A stretch of DNA of 64,000 bases from NCBI RefSeq assembly GCF_000802155.2, contig NZ_JQGJ02000005.1, forward strand, positions 310,001 to 374,000, read 5' to 3'. This DNA comes from Pseudomonas frederiksbergensis (lineage in GTDB: Bacteria > Pseudomonadota > Gammaproteobacteria > Pseudomonadales > Pseudomonadaceae). Each line of letters opens with the position of its first letter. Position 1 is the first letter of the stretch. The notes beneath the pieces are model-generated. The model did not search any database. It saw only the letters and a program-made list of their open reading frames with translations, and was not told where the DNA came from. The position numbers were made by a program, and so were the translations under genes. Shown in pieces: positions 26,690-35,324 of this stretch.

Positions 26690-27769
26690 ATGCCCCGCCC
26701 ACAGCCCGATACATATGATGTTGTCATCATCGGTGGGGGCCAGGCCGGTCTGGCGGTGGCCTATTTCCTGCGGCGCACGCCGCTCTCGTTCGTCATTCTC
26801 GACGCCCAGGAAGAACCCGGAGGTGCCTGGCGCCATGGCTGGAATTCGCTGCGGCTCTTTTCCCCGGCGACCTGGAGCTCGATCCCCGGCTGGATGATGC
26901 CCCCCGCACAGGAGGGCTATCCTTCGCGTGACCATGTTGTGGATTACCTGAAGCGGTATGAACAACGCTACCAGTTTCCCGTGGTGCGACCAGTGCAGGT
27001 CACTCGTGTGGAGCGGACAGAAACAGGCCTGCGCGTCCATGCTCCGGACAGGCAATGGAATGCAAGGGTCGTGGTCAGTGCAACGGGCACCTGGAGCAAC
27101 CCCTACATCCCTGATTACCCCGGTGCGGCGATGTTTACCGGCCAGCAAGTGCATTCGGCGGACTATGTCGAGGCTACCCCTTTCGCCGGCAAGAAAGTCC
27201 TGGTGGTGGGCGGCGGCAATTCGGGCGCGCAGATTCTGGCAGAGGTATCCAAAGTTGCCGAGGCCACCTGGGTGACGCCCACCGAACCGCTGTTCCTGCC
27301 TGATGACGTCGACGGACGGGTGTTGTTCGAACGCGCCACCGAACGCCTGAAAGCCCAACAAGAGGGCCAGACCATCGAGCAACCGGTGGGTGGGTTGGGA
27401 GACATTGTCATGGTCCCGCCGGTTGTCGAAGCACGCGAGCGCGACGTTCTAAGGGCTGTCCGACCGTTCATATGCTTCACGCGCAACGGAGTGGTCTGGC
27501 CCGACGGCCATGAATCAGCGGTGGATGTGGTGATCTGGTGCACCGGCTTCAAGCCCGCGCTGGGCCACTTGGACACCCTGGACGTGATCAATGACGAAGG
27601 CCGCGTCGATGTGCAAGGCACCCGTTCGGTACGAGAGCCCAGGCTGTGGCTGGTGGGTTACGGCGAGTGGACAGGTTCGGCCTCTGCCACGTTGATCGGC
27701 GTCACACGCACGGCACGCAGCACGGCCAGCGAAATCGCCGCGTTTCTCGGCAGTTCATCCTCGGTTTGA
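26690..27769 (+). CDS. ArsO-like flavin-dependent monooxygenase
   Basis: A 359-residue protein; AAGGAG precedes the ATG by eight bases. It has an N-terminal FAD-binding motif [17 protein letters not shown], the segment [25 protein letters not shown] typical of ArsO-type enzymes, and a second nucleotide-binding motif [12 protein letters not shown] for NAD(P)H. ArsO genes usually sit in arsenic operons; here no ars gene is present and the gene ends the sulfur operon, so it may act on a sulfur compound. Its 3' end overlaps the convergent kinase gene by 15 bases. Confidence 0.85.
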   Translation: MPRPQPDTYDVVIIGGGQAGLAVAYFLRRTPLSFVILDAQEEPGGAWRHGWNSLRLFSPATWSSIPGWMMPPAQEGYPSRDHVVDYLKRYEQRYQFPVVRPVQVTRVERTETGLRVHAPDRQWNARVVVSATGTWSNPYIPDYPGAAMFTGQQVHSADYVEATPFAGKKVLVVGGGNSGAQILAEVSKVAEATWVTPTEPLFLPDDVDGRVLFERATERLKAQQEGQTIEQPVGGLGDIVMVPPVVEARERDVLRAVRPFICFTRNGVVWPDGHESAVDVVIWCTGFKPALGHLDTLDVINDEGRVDVQGTRSVREPRLWLVGYGEWTGSASATLIGVTRTARSTASEIAAFLGSSSSV

Positions 27770-29164
27770 AACTGCCTCGGCAGAAGCTTGGCAAGCCTGG
27801 ACATCGCCCATTTCCAAGGTCGCGCATAACCCGCCTTCGGGGCGATTCTCCAAACGAATCTGTCCGCCCAGGCGATCGGCGATGGTGCGTACGATGGTCA
27901 GGCCCAACCCCGCGCCCTGGTCATTGCCGCGGCTGTAGAAGCGTTCGAAGAGCCGCTCACGCTCAGCCTCGTCGATGCCTGGCCCCTGGTCTTCGACGCA
28001 GAGTTCGCAGTGGTCGCCTTTGCGACGCAGCCTTATGGTGATCGTGCCATTGGCAGGGGAAAAATTCGCCGCGTTGGTCACCAGGTTGTTCAAGGCAATA
28101 TCGATGGCCACGGGATCGACTCGAACCAGGCCGATATCATCGCTGACGTCGAGCACCGGCTCGAGTCCTTTGCTCAACAACCAAGGCGTCATCTGTACCA
28201 GGCTCGCGCGAACCGTGGCGGCCAGGTCGTTAAGTGCAGGCGCCTCGGCAGTTCCCTGCGGTTCAAGCCGTGCCATGGTCAGCAACTGATTGACCAGGCG
28301 GGTGGTGCGATCGACCCCGGCGAGCAGATGCTCCAGGGACTCGCGACGATTTTGCTCACTCCCCGCCTCCATCAAGTTCTGCGCATGCACTCGCAGCACC
28401 GCCAACGGCGTACGCATTTCGTGGGCAGCGTCGGCAATGAAACGCCGCTCACGTCCCATGACCTCCTGGATCTGCGCCAACACACGATTGAGCGCTGCCT
28501 GCATGGGCTCAAGCTCCGTAGGGAGCGGCATCAGCTGCAAGGGTTCCAGCGAGCCGGGATGCCTGGCGCGCAATTTCGCCGCCATATCGACCAGCGGCTT
28601 GAGGCCCCAGCCGATGGCCAGCCAGATCACCACGGCCAATATCACGCTGCCGATCAGGTTGGGCACGACGGTATGACGGACGATACGATCCACCAGGTCG
28701 GCGCGCACGTCGTCGCGCTCACCGACCCAGATCTTCAAGCCGTATTGCTCATCGTCGAGGACGAATGCCCGCCACTTGCGGCCCTTCTGGTCCACGACGT
28801 CACTGAAACCGGGCACCACTGGCGGCGCGGTGAACGACGGAGCGCTGGCCGTATGGACCAACACCGCTCCCTGAGAATTCCAGACCTGGAACGCAATCTT
28901 GCTTTCGTACGGATGACCGTCGACTTTAGGCTCTGCTTGACCCAGCGTCGAATTGAACGCCTGGTACAGCTCGGCGTGCTCCTTGCTCGCCATCGGCATG
29001 CGCATGACGCCCTGCAACAGCCGGGCATTTTGCGCCAACTGGGCGTCGTAGACCTCGGCAATCTCGTGGTTGCTGTCATGCAGGTTGAACACGGTGATGA
29101 TCAACAGGCCAAGGAACAGCAGGCCGAGAATCAACGTGAGGGTCCGCCGCCGGATCGAACTCAT
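27755..29164 (-). CDS. Sensor histidine kinase (QseC/PmrB type)
   Basis: A 469-residue membrane kinase. Two membrane segments (residues about 8-25 and 160-185) enclose a periplasmic sensor of about 130 residues. HAMP and HisKA follow, with the phosphorylated histidine in AAHEMRTPL, then ATPase boxes [21 protein letters not shown] and [13 protein letters not shown]. The start overlaps the regulator stop (ATGA). It is the last gene of the hemolysin-family/AMP-ligase operon, so it may sense that pathway's product or the stress it answers. Confidence 0.93.
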   Translation of the reverse strand: MSSIRRRTLTLILGLLFLGLLIITVFNLHDSNHEIAEVYDAQLAQNARLLQGVMRMPMASKEHAELYQAFNSTLGQAEPKVDGHPYESKIAFQVWNSQGAVLVHTASAPSFTAPPVVPGFSDVVDQKGRKWRAFVLDDEQYGLKIWVGERDDVRADLVDRIVRHTVVPNLIGSVILAVVIWLAIGWGLKPLVDMAAKLRARHPGSLEPLQLMPLPTELEPMQAALNRVLAQIQEVMGRERRFIADAAHEMRTPLAVLRVHAQNLMEAGSEQNRRESLEHLLAGVDRTTRLVNQLLTMARLEPQGTAEAPALNDLAATVRASLVQMTPWLLSKGLEPVLDVSDDIGLVRVDPVAIDIALNNLVTNAANFSPANGTITIRLRRKGDHCELCVEDQGPGIDEAERERLFERFYSRGNDQGAGLGLTIVRTIADRLGGQIRLENRPEGGLCATLEMGDVQACQASAEAVSNRG

Positions 29165-29823
29165 CGGCGCTCCTCCACCAGGTAACCGACACCACGAATG
29201 GTACGGATCAGGTCGCTGGAGAATTTCTTGCGCAAGTGATGGATGTGTACTTCCAGCGTATTGCTCTCGGCCTCTTCACTCCAGCCGTAGAGCAACTGCA
29301 TCAGATGATCGCGGGTCATGACCCGGCCCGGCGGCGAGAGCAGCTCATGGAGCAACTGATACTCCTTGGGGGTCAAGGCAACCGGCCTGCCCTGGTAACT
29401 GACTTGCTGGGTGCCAGGGTTCAGGCTGATGCCGGCATGCTCGATCAACGCCTGAGCGCGGCCGGCACTGCGGCGCAACAAGGCCCGTAGCCGGGCCTTG
29501 AGCTCCGCCAGGTCGAAGGGTTTGATCAGGTAGTCATCGGCACCGGCGTCCAACCCGGCAATGCGATCCTCAGTCGCGTCCCGCGCGGTGAGGATCAATA
29601 CTGGCAGGTTGGAGCCGCTGTCGCGCAAGCGACGCAGAACCTGCAATCCGTCCATACGGGGCAGGCCAAGGTCCAGCACCGCCAGGTCGAACGCTTCACT
29701 GAGCAGCGAATGCAGGGCGCTGCTGCCGTCCTGGACCCAGTCGACGGTATAGCCTTCGCGGGTCAGCGCCTGACGGATGCCTTCGCCCAAGGCCACATCA
29801 TCTTCGATCAGTAATAAACGCAC
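29161..29823 (-). CDS. OmpR-family response regulator (QseB/PmrA type)
   Basis: A 220-residue protein from a GTG at 29823 (VRLLLIEDDVALG) with GGAG five bases upstream. The receiver domain has the acidic pair, the phosphorylated aspartate in LAVLDLGLPRMDG and the lysine in LIKPFD; the C-terminal winged helix runs from LTPKEYQLL to IRTIRGVGYLV. It starts 11 bases after the TPR-gene stop. A PmrA-box-like repeat ahead of the operon (34141-34157) suggests autoregulation. Confidence 0.93.
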   Translation of the reverse strand: MRLLLIEDDVALGEGIRQALTREGYTVDWVQDGSSALHSLLSEAFDLAVLDLGLPRMDGLQVLRRLRDSGSNLPVLILTARDATEDRIAGLDAGADDYLIKPFDLAELKARLRALLRRSAGRAQALIEHAGISLNPGTQQVSYQGRPVALTPKEYQLLHELLSPPGRVMTRDHLMQLLYGWSEEAESNTLEVHIHHLRKKFSSDLIRTIRGVGYLVEERR

Positions 29824-29834
29824 GCGCGCTCCGG

Positions 29835-30479
29835 TCAGTTCAGTTGCTTGTTCACTTGCACCAGTAAAGCCTCGATCTCCTTGCGACGACCGGCATCGGC
29901 CGTCTCCCGGCCCGCCCGCGGGGCAGCCTGCAAGGCTTTTTGCAGCGCTGCCTTGGCTTCGTTGTAACGTTTCTGACGGTAGAGGTGATCCCCCCAAAAG
30001 TACAGGCTGTCGATGCCATCGGGGTTGAGTTGCAAGGCTTGTGCGAGCATTTGCTCGGCCTTGTCTGAATCACCGAAACCCAGGGGCCAGCCCGGCACCC
30101 GGTCATAAAGTGCGCCGAGGCTGGTGTAGGCCGAACCTTGCAGGGCCTTGGGGTCCAGGGCCAGGGCTTTTTCCAGGTCGTTCCTGGCATCCTTGACCTT
30201 GCCCAGCGCACCGATCCCACCTTCGGCCCCGGCCCAGCTGCTGTTGACGATGCCGGACCAGATCCACGCTTCGGCCACCGATTGGCGCTCTTGCTTGAAT
30301 GCCGAAGCCTGGGCGGCGAGCTTTTCGAAGGCATCGGCGCGTTGGCCTTCGGGCAATTCGTATTGAATGTGCGCCCAGCGCTGCTGGATGTCACTGAGGC
30401 GTTGCTGGTCAGCCGCTTCCAGGGCCCAGACACTTTGGCTCAAGGCGCCGATCAACAGGCAAGCGAGGATTTTTTTCAT
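29835..30479 (-). CDS. Exported TPR-repeat protein
   Basis: A 214-residue protein with a signal peptide (MKKILACLLIGALSQSVWA, cut before LE). Tetratricopeptide-like repeats are seen in the segments ARNDLEKALALDPKALQGSAYTSLGALYD and KAEQMLAQALQLNPDGIDSLYFWGDHLYRQKRYNEAKAALQKAL. Probably a periplasmic scaffold. Its ATG overlaps the SDR stop (ATGA), and the response regulator follows after 11 bases, so it is firmly part of the operon, but its role there is unknown. Confidence 0.87.
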   Translation of the reverse strand: MKKILACLLIGALSQSVWALEAADQQRLSDIQQRWAHIQYELPEGQRADAFEKLAAQASAFKQERQSVAEAWIWSGIVNSSWAGAEGGIGALGKVKDARNDLEKALALDPKALQGSAYTSLGALYDRVPGWPLGFGDSDKAEQMLAQALQLNPDGIDSLYFWGDHLYRQKRYNEAKAALQKALQAAPRAGRETADAGRRKEIEALLVQVNKQLN

Positions 30480-31285
30480 GGCTTGAGGTGCTCGTTCTCG
30501 GGTTTGTGACTGAAACGACGGACCAGCGGCAGTTGCTTGCGCAGGCCACGGTCCACCAGGTTGGGCAACAGGCTGTTGAGGCCGACGAAAAAGCGTTCAG
30601 GCCAGCCCAGATACAACTCTCGACGGTCGCCGATGATCGCGTGGATCACCGCGGCCGCGACGGTTTGCGGGTCGTCGACGTTGGCCTTGAGTGCACGATT
30701 GAGTGCGTCGGCGGCCGGGCTGTTCATGGAGGTGCGGGTGGCGCGTGGCGCCACATAGAGCACGCCGACGCGGGTATCGGCCAACTCCCGGCGCAAGGCT
30801 TCGGAAAAACCGCGCAAGGCAAACTTGCTGGCGCAGTAGCTGGCATATCCCGGGTAGCCGATCGATCCGTAAGTCGAACCGACGTTGACCACCATGGCGT
30901 TATCAGCTTGCTTGAGCAGTGGCAGGAGCAGTTTGGTCAGGCAGATCGGCGCGCTGATGTTCAGCGCCAGCATGGCGTTGATCTCGCTGTCGTCGAGTTG
31001 TTCGAGCATGGCGAAGTGATTCACGCCGGCGGCATTGACCAGCAAATTGATGCCGCCAATGGCTTCGGCGGCGGCCAGCACCTTGCGTCGATCAGCCAGA
31101 AAAGTCAGGTCGGCATCCACCCAGCACACGTGCTGCGGGTAGCGTTCGATCAGCGGCTGCAAGGCTTCGCGATGCCTCGCCACGGCCAGCACCCGTGCCC
31201 CGCTGGCGCACAGCGCGGTAGCGATGGCCAGGCCGATCCCACCGCTGGCCCCGGTCAGCACGACACGCGCGTCACACAGGCGCAT
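30476..31285 (-). CDS. Short-chain dehydrogenase/reductase
   Basis: A 269-residue classical SDR; the start at 31285 (MRLCDARVVLTG) has GGGAG seven bases upstream. NAD(P)-binding TGASGGIGLA, NAAG, and the catalytic S...YCASK are present. The C-terminal extension with a hydrophobic stretch suggests membrane association. It overlaps the preceding oxidase gene by 14 bases. It would reduce or oxidise a carbonyl or hydroxyl group in the operon's product. Confidence 0.9.
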   Translation of the reverse strand: MRLCDARVVLTGASGGIGLAIATALCASGARVLAVARHREALQPLIERYPQHVCWVDADLTFLADRRKVLAAAEAIGGINLLVNAAGVNHFAMLEQLDDSEINAMLALNISAPICLTKLLLPLLKQADNAMVVNVGSTYGSIGYPGYASYCASKFALRGFSEALRRELADTRVGVLYVAPRATRTSMNSPAADALNRALKANVDDPQTVAAAVIHAIIGDRRELYLGWPERFFVGLNSLLPNLVDRGLRKQLPLVRRFSHKPENEHLKP

Positions 31286-31946
31286 GGTCCGGCTCCCCAT
31301 TGCGAGGCAGGCCCCGGAACATGTCGGTGTACAACCGGTACACCACCTTGGAGGCGTGGATCACCGCCGCCTGGTCCGCCGCATCGTCCAGCCTGTTCAT
31401 CAGGGCGCGATAAGTCTGCATGTGCTCGATATCCAGGGAACCGTGGGAGCTGAGGTAGCTGAACGCACTGGCCGGAAGTTCCAGGTGCTGGCGAATACTG
31501 TCGGCAGCGTGGGTCGCCAACGCAATGCTGGTGCCTTCGAGCACGTTGACCATGCCAAACAGGCCGACGGGGTTGCCTCGGGCGATCAGATCGTAGAGGT
31601 AACTGACCATCAGCTCGATGGGCAACGACGGTTGGCCGTTGCGCACCGTGTCCTTGTCACCGCCGCAGGCGGCGATGTCATCCAGCACCCATTGCTCATG
31701 ACCGTATTCTTCGTCGATGTATTCGCACACGGCCTTGCGCAGCCATTCCAGGCGCGTCGGCAGGCGCGCCCCGCACGCCATCATCAACGGTACGGTGTGG
31801 CGCACATGGTAGTAAGCCTGGATCAGAAAGCTGCGGTAGCTTTCCAGGCTGACCCGGCCTTCGAGGGCGTCACGGATGATCGGCAGGTTGAACAGCGTCT
31901 GGCGTTCGTGATGTGTCGCTTCTTGCAAGGTGTCGAAAAAACTCAT
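31272..31946 (-). CDS. Haem-oxygenase-like diiron oxidase (iron-containing redox enzyme family)
   Basis: A 224-residue protein starting MSFFDTLQEATHHERQ; the ATG overlaps the AMP-ligase stop (ATGA). All-helical TenA/PqqC-like fold is suggested. Candidate iron ligands are E80 and H83 (EEYGHEQ), E137 (VLEGTS), D172 and H175 (HGSLDIEHM); as I recall, UndA uses E101, H104, E159 and H194, with very similar spacing. Members such as UndA, BesC and SznF carry out oxygen-dependent C-C cleavage or N-oxidation on amino or fatty acids. Alongside an AMP ligase, a fatty-acid-like or amino-acid substrate is likely. The exact reaction is not predictable. Confidence 0.82.
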   Translation of the reverse strand: MSFFDTLQEATHHERQTLFNLPIIRDALEGRVSLESYRSFLIQAYYHVRHTVPLMMACGARLPTRLEWLRKAVCEYIDEEYGHEQWVLDDIAACGGDKDTVRNGQPSLPIELMVSYLYDLIARGNPVGLFGMVNVLEGTSIALATHAADSIRQHLELPASAFSYLSSHGSLDIEHMQTYRALMNRLDDAADQAAVIHASKVVYRLYTDMFRGLPRNGEPDHAPV

Positions 31947-33424
31947 GATGGGGATTCCTCGGACAGAACGGGATCGGTGAGCAGCGTCCGGTACTGCTCG
32001 ACAATGGCCTCGCGGCGCGGACGGCCGTTGGCGGTGAGCAGGCCGTTGGCCGTAGTGAAAGGTTGATCCAGACGTGTCCAGCGGTGGACACGTGCGTAAT
32101 CGGGCAGCAAGTCGTTGGCCTTGGCGACGGCCAGCTCCAGCGCTTGATCCGTGCAATCGGCGCGGGTGGGCCAAAGCAGCGCATGGTTGTGAGGCATGGC
32201 TTCGCCATAGACGAAGGCCTGGGCGATGGCACCGCCCTGGGTGAGTTCGGCTTCAACCCATTCGGGGTTCACGTTGCGCCCGAAACTGGTCACGAACTGG
32301 TGCTTCTTGCGACCACGCAGGTAAAGGAAACCGTCTTCATCGAAATCGCCCAGGTCGCCGCTGAGCCACCATTCGCCGGTGTGCATGGGTTCACCCAGAT
32401 AACCCAGCAGGTTCGAGCCCTTGATCAGGACTTCACCATCCTCGGCCAGACGCACCTCCACATGGGGCAGCGGCTGGCCGACACTGCCGGCCCGATGGCC
32501 CTGCGGTCGGTTGAGACACACCACCGAGGCGCATTCCGACAATCCGTAGCCTTCGAATACTGGCAGGCCCAGGCGCTGGGCCCGTTGCAACAAATCGTGG
32601 GACACCCGTGCACCGCCGACGGCGGCGAAGCGGACGGTGTGCGGGTTGAACATCTTCCGTTCAGCGGCCGTAACCAGCATCAATAGCAGTTGCGGCACAA
32701 GGATCAGGCTATGCGCCCGGCGCTCGGCCAGGCATCCCAGCAGCCGTGTAGGGTCGACTCCGCTGGCGCCCTGGATGCCCAGGCGTTCCTGGCTGGGCAC
32801 GCTCAGCATTGCCCCGGCATACAACGCCGCATAGCAGCCAAGGTTCTCCAGCAGAACGGCCAGTGGTAGCAAGGCCAGGTGATGCCTGGTCTCGACTGGG
32901 CGGCTGGCCTGCTCCAGTTCACGGGCCACCCGCAGGAGACTCTCGGCGCCCAGGCAGACCCCTTTCGGCGTCCCGGTGGTGCCGGAGGTGAACGTCAACT
33001 TGGCCGTGCCCGCCGGCAAACGATTCGGGCCGTCGAAATGCCGCCGCCAGAACTCGCCGCTGTGCTGGTATCCGGCGGCTTGCAGTTCGGCGTCGAACGC
33101 CGGTTCGGCGATCACTCGCTCAGCCTGGCTCTGCTCCAGGCAATGGCGACGTTGAGCCTGGCTGAAAAAACCCGGCAGGTAGACGCAGGTCAGTCCTTCG
33201 AACAGCGCCGCCAGGTCCCAGAGGACGGCGTCGATGCCATTGTCCAGGGCCAGGGCGACGACCTGAACGTTTTCCTCCCGCAGGCGGTGCTGGCGGTACA
33301 CCACTTCCGAATACAGCGTTGCGTAGTCGAGCTGCGAACCATCGCCCCACAACGCGATGGCGTGCCCTCGCCGCTGCGCATGCCCGCGCAACGTATCCTT
33401 GAACCGCTGCATTTCAGGCGACAT
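31943..33424 (-). CDS. AMP-binding acyl-activating enzyme (ANL superfamily)
   Basis: A 493-residue protein starting MSPEMQRFKDTL, with GGAG nine bases upstream. It carries the P-loop LTFTSGTTGTPKG, the A5 segment GYGLSECASV, and the A7/A8 region GDLGDFDEDGFLYLRGRKKHQFVTSFGRNV. It would activate a carboxylic acid as an acyl-adenylate. The C-terminal motif that normally reads GKxxR is GRPRR (TANGRPRREAI), so the A10 lysine appears replaced by arginine. The gene overlaps the hemolysin-family gene by 11 bases and the next gene by four. Confidence 0.9.
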   Translation of the reverse strand: MSPEMQRFKDTLRGHAQRRGHAIALWGDGSQLDYATLYSEVVYRQHRLREENVQVVALALDNGIDAVLWDLAALFEGLTCVYLPGFFSQAQRRHCLEQSQAERVIAEPAFDAELQAAGYQHSGEFWRRHFDGPNRLPAGTAKLTFTSGTTGTPKGVCLGAESLLRVARELEQASRPVETRHHLALLPLAVLLENLGCYAALYAGAMLSVPSQERLGIQGASGVDPTRLLGCLAERRAHSLILVPQLLLMLVTAAERKMFNPHTVRFAAVGGARVSHDLLQRAQRLGLPVFEGYGLSECASVVCLNRPQGHRAGSVGQPLPHVEVRLAEDGEVLIKGSNLLGYLGEPMHTGEWWLSGDLGDFDEDGFLYLRGRKKHQFVTSFGRNVNPEWVEAELTQGGAIAQAFVYGEAMPHNHALLWPTRADCTDQALELAVAKANDLLPDYARVHRWTRLDQPFTTANGLLTANGRPRREAIVEQYRTLLTDPVLSEESPS

Positions 33425-34091
33425 CGCAGGTTTCTCCGAGGTTCGTTGGCAACCCCAGCCGACTGAACAGACCGGTATTGCGCAGATGGATGAAACCGGC
33501 GCGAATGTTTCCGACGTGGACCCACGGCCGGCTTTCGTAATAGCGGCCCCAGAGGTGGCGCTCCTCACCGAGGCGCTGCGGATCGGCGGGACACAAGGTG
33601 ACGGGTTTGAGGCCCAGGCGATGAAAGCTGTTGACCAGGCCGATATTGCCGGTGAACGCGACCCACTCCAGGCCGCCCATGGCCAGCAGATACGTGATCG
33701 CGATGATGCTCAACCGAGCGCTGCCGGTGTCGCTGGCGGCCAGGTTGCCCACCTCGACGATGCCAGCGCGGTCCACCGGGCGGTCGGCCGCGGCGCTGAT
33801 CAAGGGTTCGATGGGCTCGTCCAGATAACGCTCCAGAAACAGCCTTCCTTGGGCGGCGCGGCGCACCCCAGCCACAGCGCAGAGCATGCCGTGCGCATCA
33901 TCGAGTCCGAATAGCTCGGGCATGAAATGCCGGATATCAGCACCGTGGACCTGGCGGAAACGTTGCTGGATAAACGCTTCAAGCTCGGCACGCCGGGGGT
34001 GCGCCGGCAGTCCCCGGTGCAAATGGCGGAGCGGTTGGCCAACGTCGCCGAAGGCCAGTGGCAATTGAATGTTCCAATCGAAATCGGGCAT
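33414..34091 (-). CDS. Thermostable hemolysin (delta-VPH) family protein
   Basis: A 225-residue protein with the family pattern LFLERYLDEPIEPLI, then AGIVEVGNLAASDTGSARLSIIAITYLL and TGNIGLVNSFHRLGLKPVTL. The name comes from a Vibrio parahaemolyticus protein; the second half resembles a GNAT acyltransferase (N-x-x-L-V-N-S-F-x-R-L-G-L ending), so acyl transfer is a better guess than lysis. It is the first gene of the seven-gene operon. The ribosome site GGGGAG is 11 bases upstream, rather far. Confidence 0.82.
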   Translation of the reverse strand: MPDFDWNIQLPLAFGDVGQPLRHLHRGLPAHPRRAELEAFIQQRFRQVHGADIRHFMPELFGLDDAHGMLCAVAGVRRAAQGRLFLERYLDEPIEPLISAAADRPVDRAGIVEVGNLAASDTGSARLSIIAITYLLAMGGLEWVAFTGNIGLVNSFHRLGLKPVTLCPADPQRLGEERHLWGRYYESRPWVHVGNIRAGFIHLRNTGLFSRLGLPTNLGETCDVA

Positions 34092-34430
34092 GGACCGACG
34101 TTCTCCCCTGGGTTGGTGGGGAGAAGTATCGAACCCGTTTCTTAATGAAGTCTGAAGATGGGATACCCGGCAGGCAGTCTGCGCGTCGCTATCCCCGGGA
34201 GTGGTGCTTAGCGCGCGAGGCGAAGTGAAGCGTCATGGTTACGGTCCGGGGGATTTACACGCACCACGATAGGGAACCGCTTGGCTGGCTTGCGTGGTAC
34301 TGCCGCGCCAACCGAGGCGCACATGGGACGACGCTATTGGGCGTCGAACAATCCTTCTGAGACTGGTCTACCCTCATCTTCCAGGCTCATCGCTGCTTTA
34401 TCAGGGATTCGCGCCCAGAGAGGTTTCGAC
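34092..34430. other. Divergent intergenic region before the hemolysin-family operon and marC
   Basis: 339 bases without a gene. It holds the PmrA-box-like repeat at 34141-34157 and, on the minus strand just inside it, a possible -10 (GATACT near 34126-34131). The marC-proximal part shows no recognisable operator, terminator or RNA structure apart from the marC ribosome site GAGAGG at 34417-34422. Confidence 0.6.
34141..34157 (-). promoter_or_regulatory. PmrA/QseB-box-like direct repeat upstream of the hemolysin-family operon
   Basis: On the minus strand CTTCAG-ACTTC-ATTAAG matches CTTAAG-N5-CTTAAG at 10 of 12 positions. It is about 50 bases before the ATG at 34091. PmrA-type regulators bind such repeats ahead of their own operons; the operon encodes such a regulator. 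Confidence 0.5.
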
Positions 34431-35111
34431 ATGGCAGATCTAGTTAACGCCGTTGCACTTGGGCTGCTGGCTCTTCTGCCACTGATCAACCCGCCGACCA
34501 CCGTGGCGCTGTTCCTCGCTTTAAGCAAAGGACTCAACCAGCGTGAAAAGAACAAACAGGCGTTCCTGACATCATTTTATGTATTTCTCATCATGGCGCT
34601 CACCTACTACATCGGTGAGTTCATCATGAAAATTTTCAGTATCTCCATACCCGGCTTGCGGATGGCCGGTGGCGGGATACTTATTGTGATGGGCTTGAAG
34701 ATGCTTTTTCCGCCGCCTTCGCAACCTTCGACCCCGACCTCCAGCAACGGCACGCCGGAGACAGCCAACTTTGCCTTCATCCCGCTAGCCATGCCCAGCA
34801 CTGCCGGCCCTGGGACAATCGCGATGATCATAAGCGCTTCAGCGACGATTAAGCACAGCACGTCTTTTCCAGCCTGGGTATTGGTAACAGCGCCTCCACT
34901 GATTTTTTTCTTCACCGCCCTTATCCTCTGGTTATGTTTGAGAGGGTCAGGAATCATCATGCGGGTCACTGGCGCCTCGGGCATCGATGCGATTTCACGC
35001 TTGATGGGCTTCTTGCTTGTATGCATGGGCGCACAGTTTGCTATCAATGGCTCGGTGGAAGTCGCACAGACACTCATCGATCAAAATCTTCCTCGGCTGC
35101 GCCTCCCGTAG
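34431..35111 (+). CDS. MarC-family integral membrane protein
   Basis: A 226-residue protein with about six membrane helices; GAGAGG lies seven bases before the ATG. The N-terminus (LVNAVALGLLALLPLINPPTTVALFLALSKGL) and the internal AFIPLAMPSTAGPGTIAMIIS are typical of MarC/YhgN proteins, whose transport role is uncertain. The extra TSSNGTPETAN linker between helices is hydrophilic. It precedes the RND efflux operon with 213 bases between, so it is probably independent. Confidence 0.88.
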   Translation: MADLVNAVALGLLALLPLINPPTTVALFLALSKGLNQREKNKQAFLTSFYVFLIMALTYYIGEFIMKIFSISIPGLRMAGGGILIVMGLKMLFPPPSQPSTPTSSNGTPETANFAFIPLAMPSTAGPGTIAMIISASATIKHSTSFPAWVLVTAPPLIFFFTALILWLCLRGSGIIMRVTGASGIDAISRLMGFLLVCMGAQFAINGSVEVAQTLIDQNLPRLRLP

Positions 35112-35324
35112 GTCGGTGGGAGAGACGCAGCCACGTTTCCCATACGCGAGACTGCGACGCGTTTACTGCGCCCGTCCTCACGGTTTTATCAATAACTTAA
35201 CAGTCCGTGCGAGCGTTCGGTCGTGCGGTCGGCATGGCGATCGAAGCCGTCTTTGCTTGCGGGTTCGCGCTGCCCAGATATCGTGACTACGCTCTGTTCG
35301 AGGATAGCGCGACGGAGCGTCGAC

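Noticed and set aside
33414..34091. Hemolysin or toxin function for the thermostable-hemolysin family gene
   Set aside because: There is no signal peptide or membrane segment, the C-terminal half looks GNAT-like, and the operon is biosynthetic. The family name was kept without the function.
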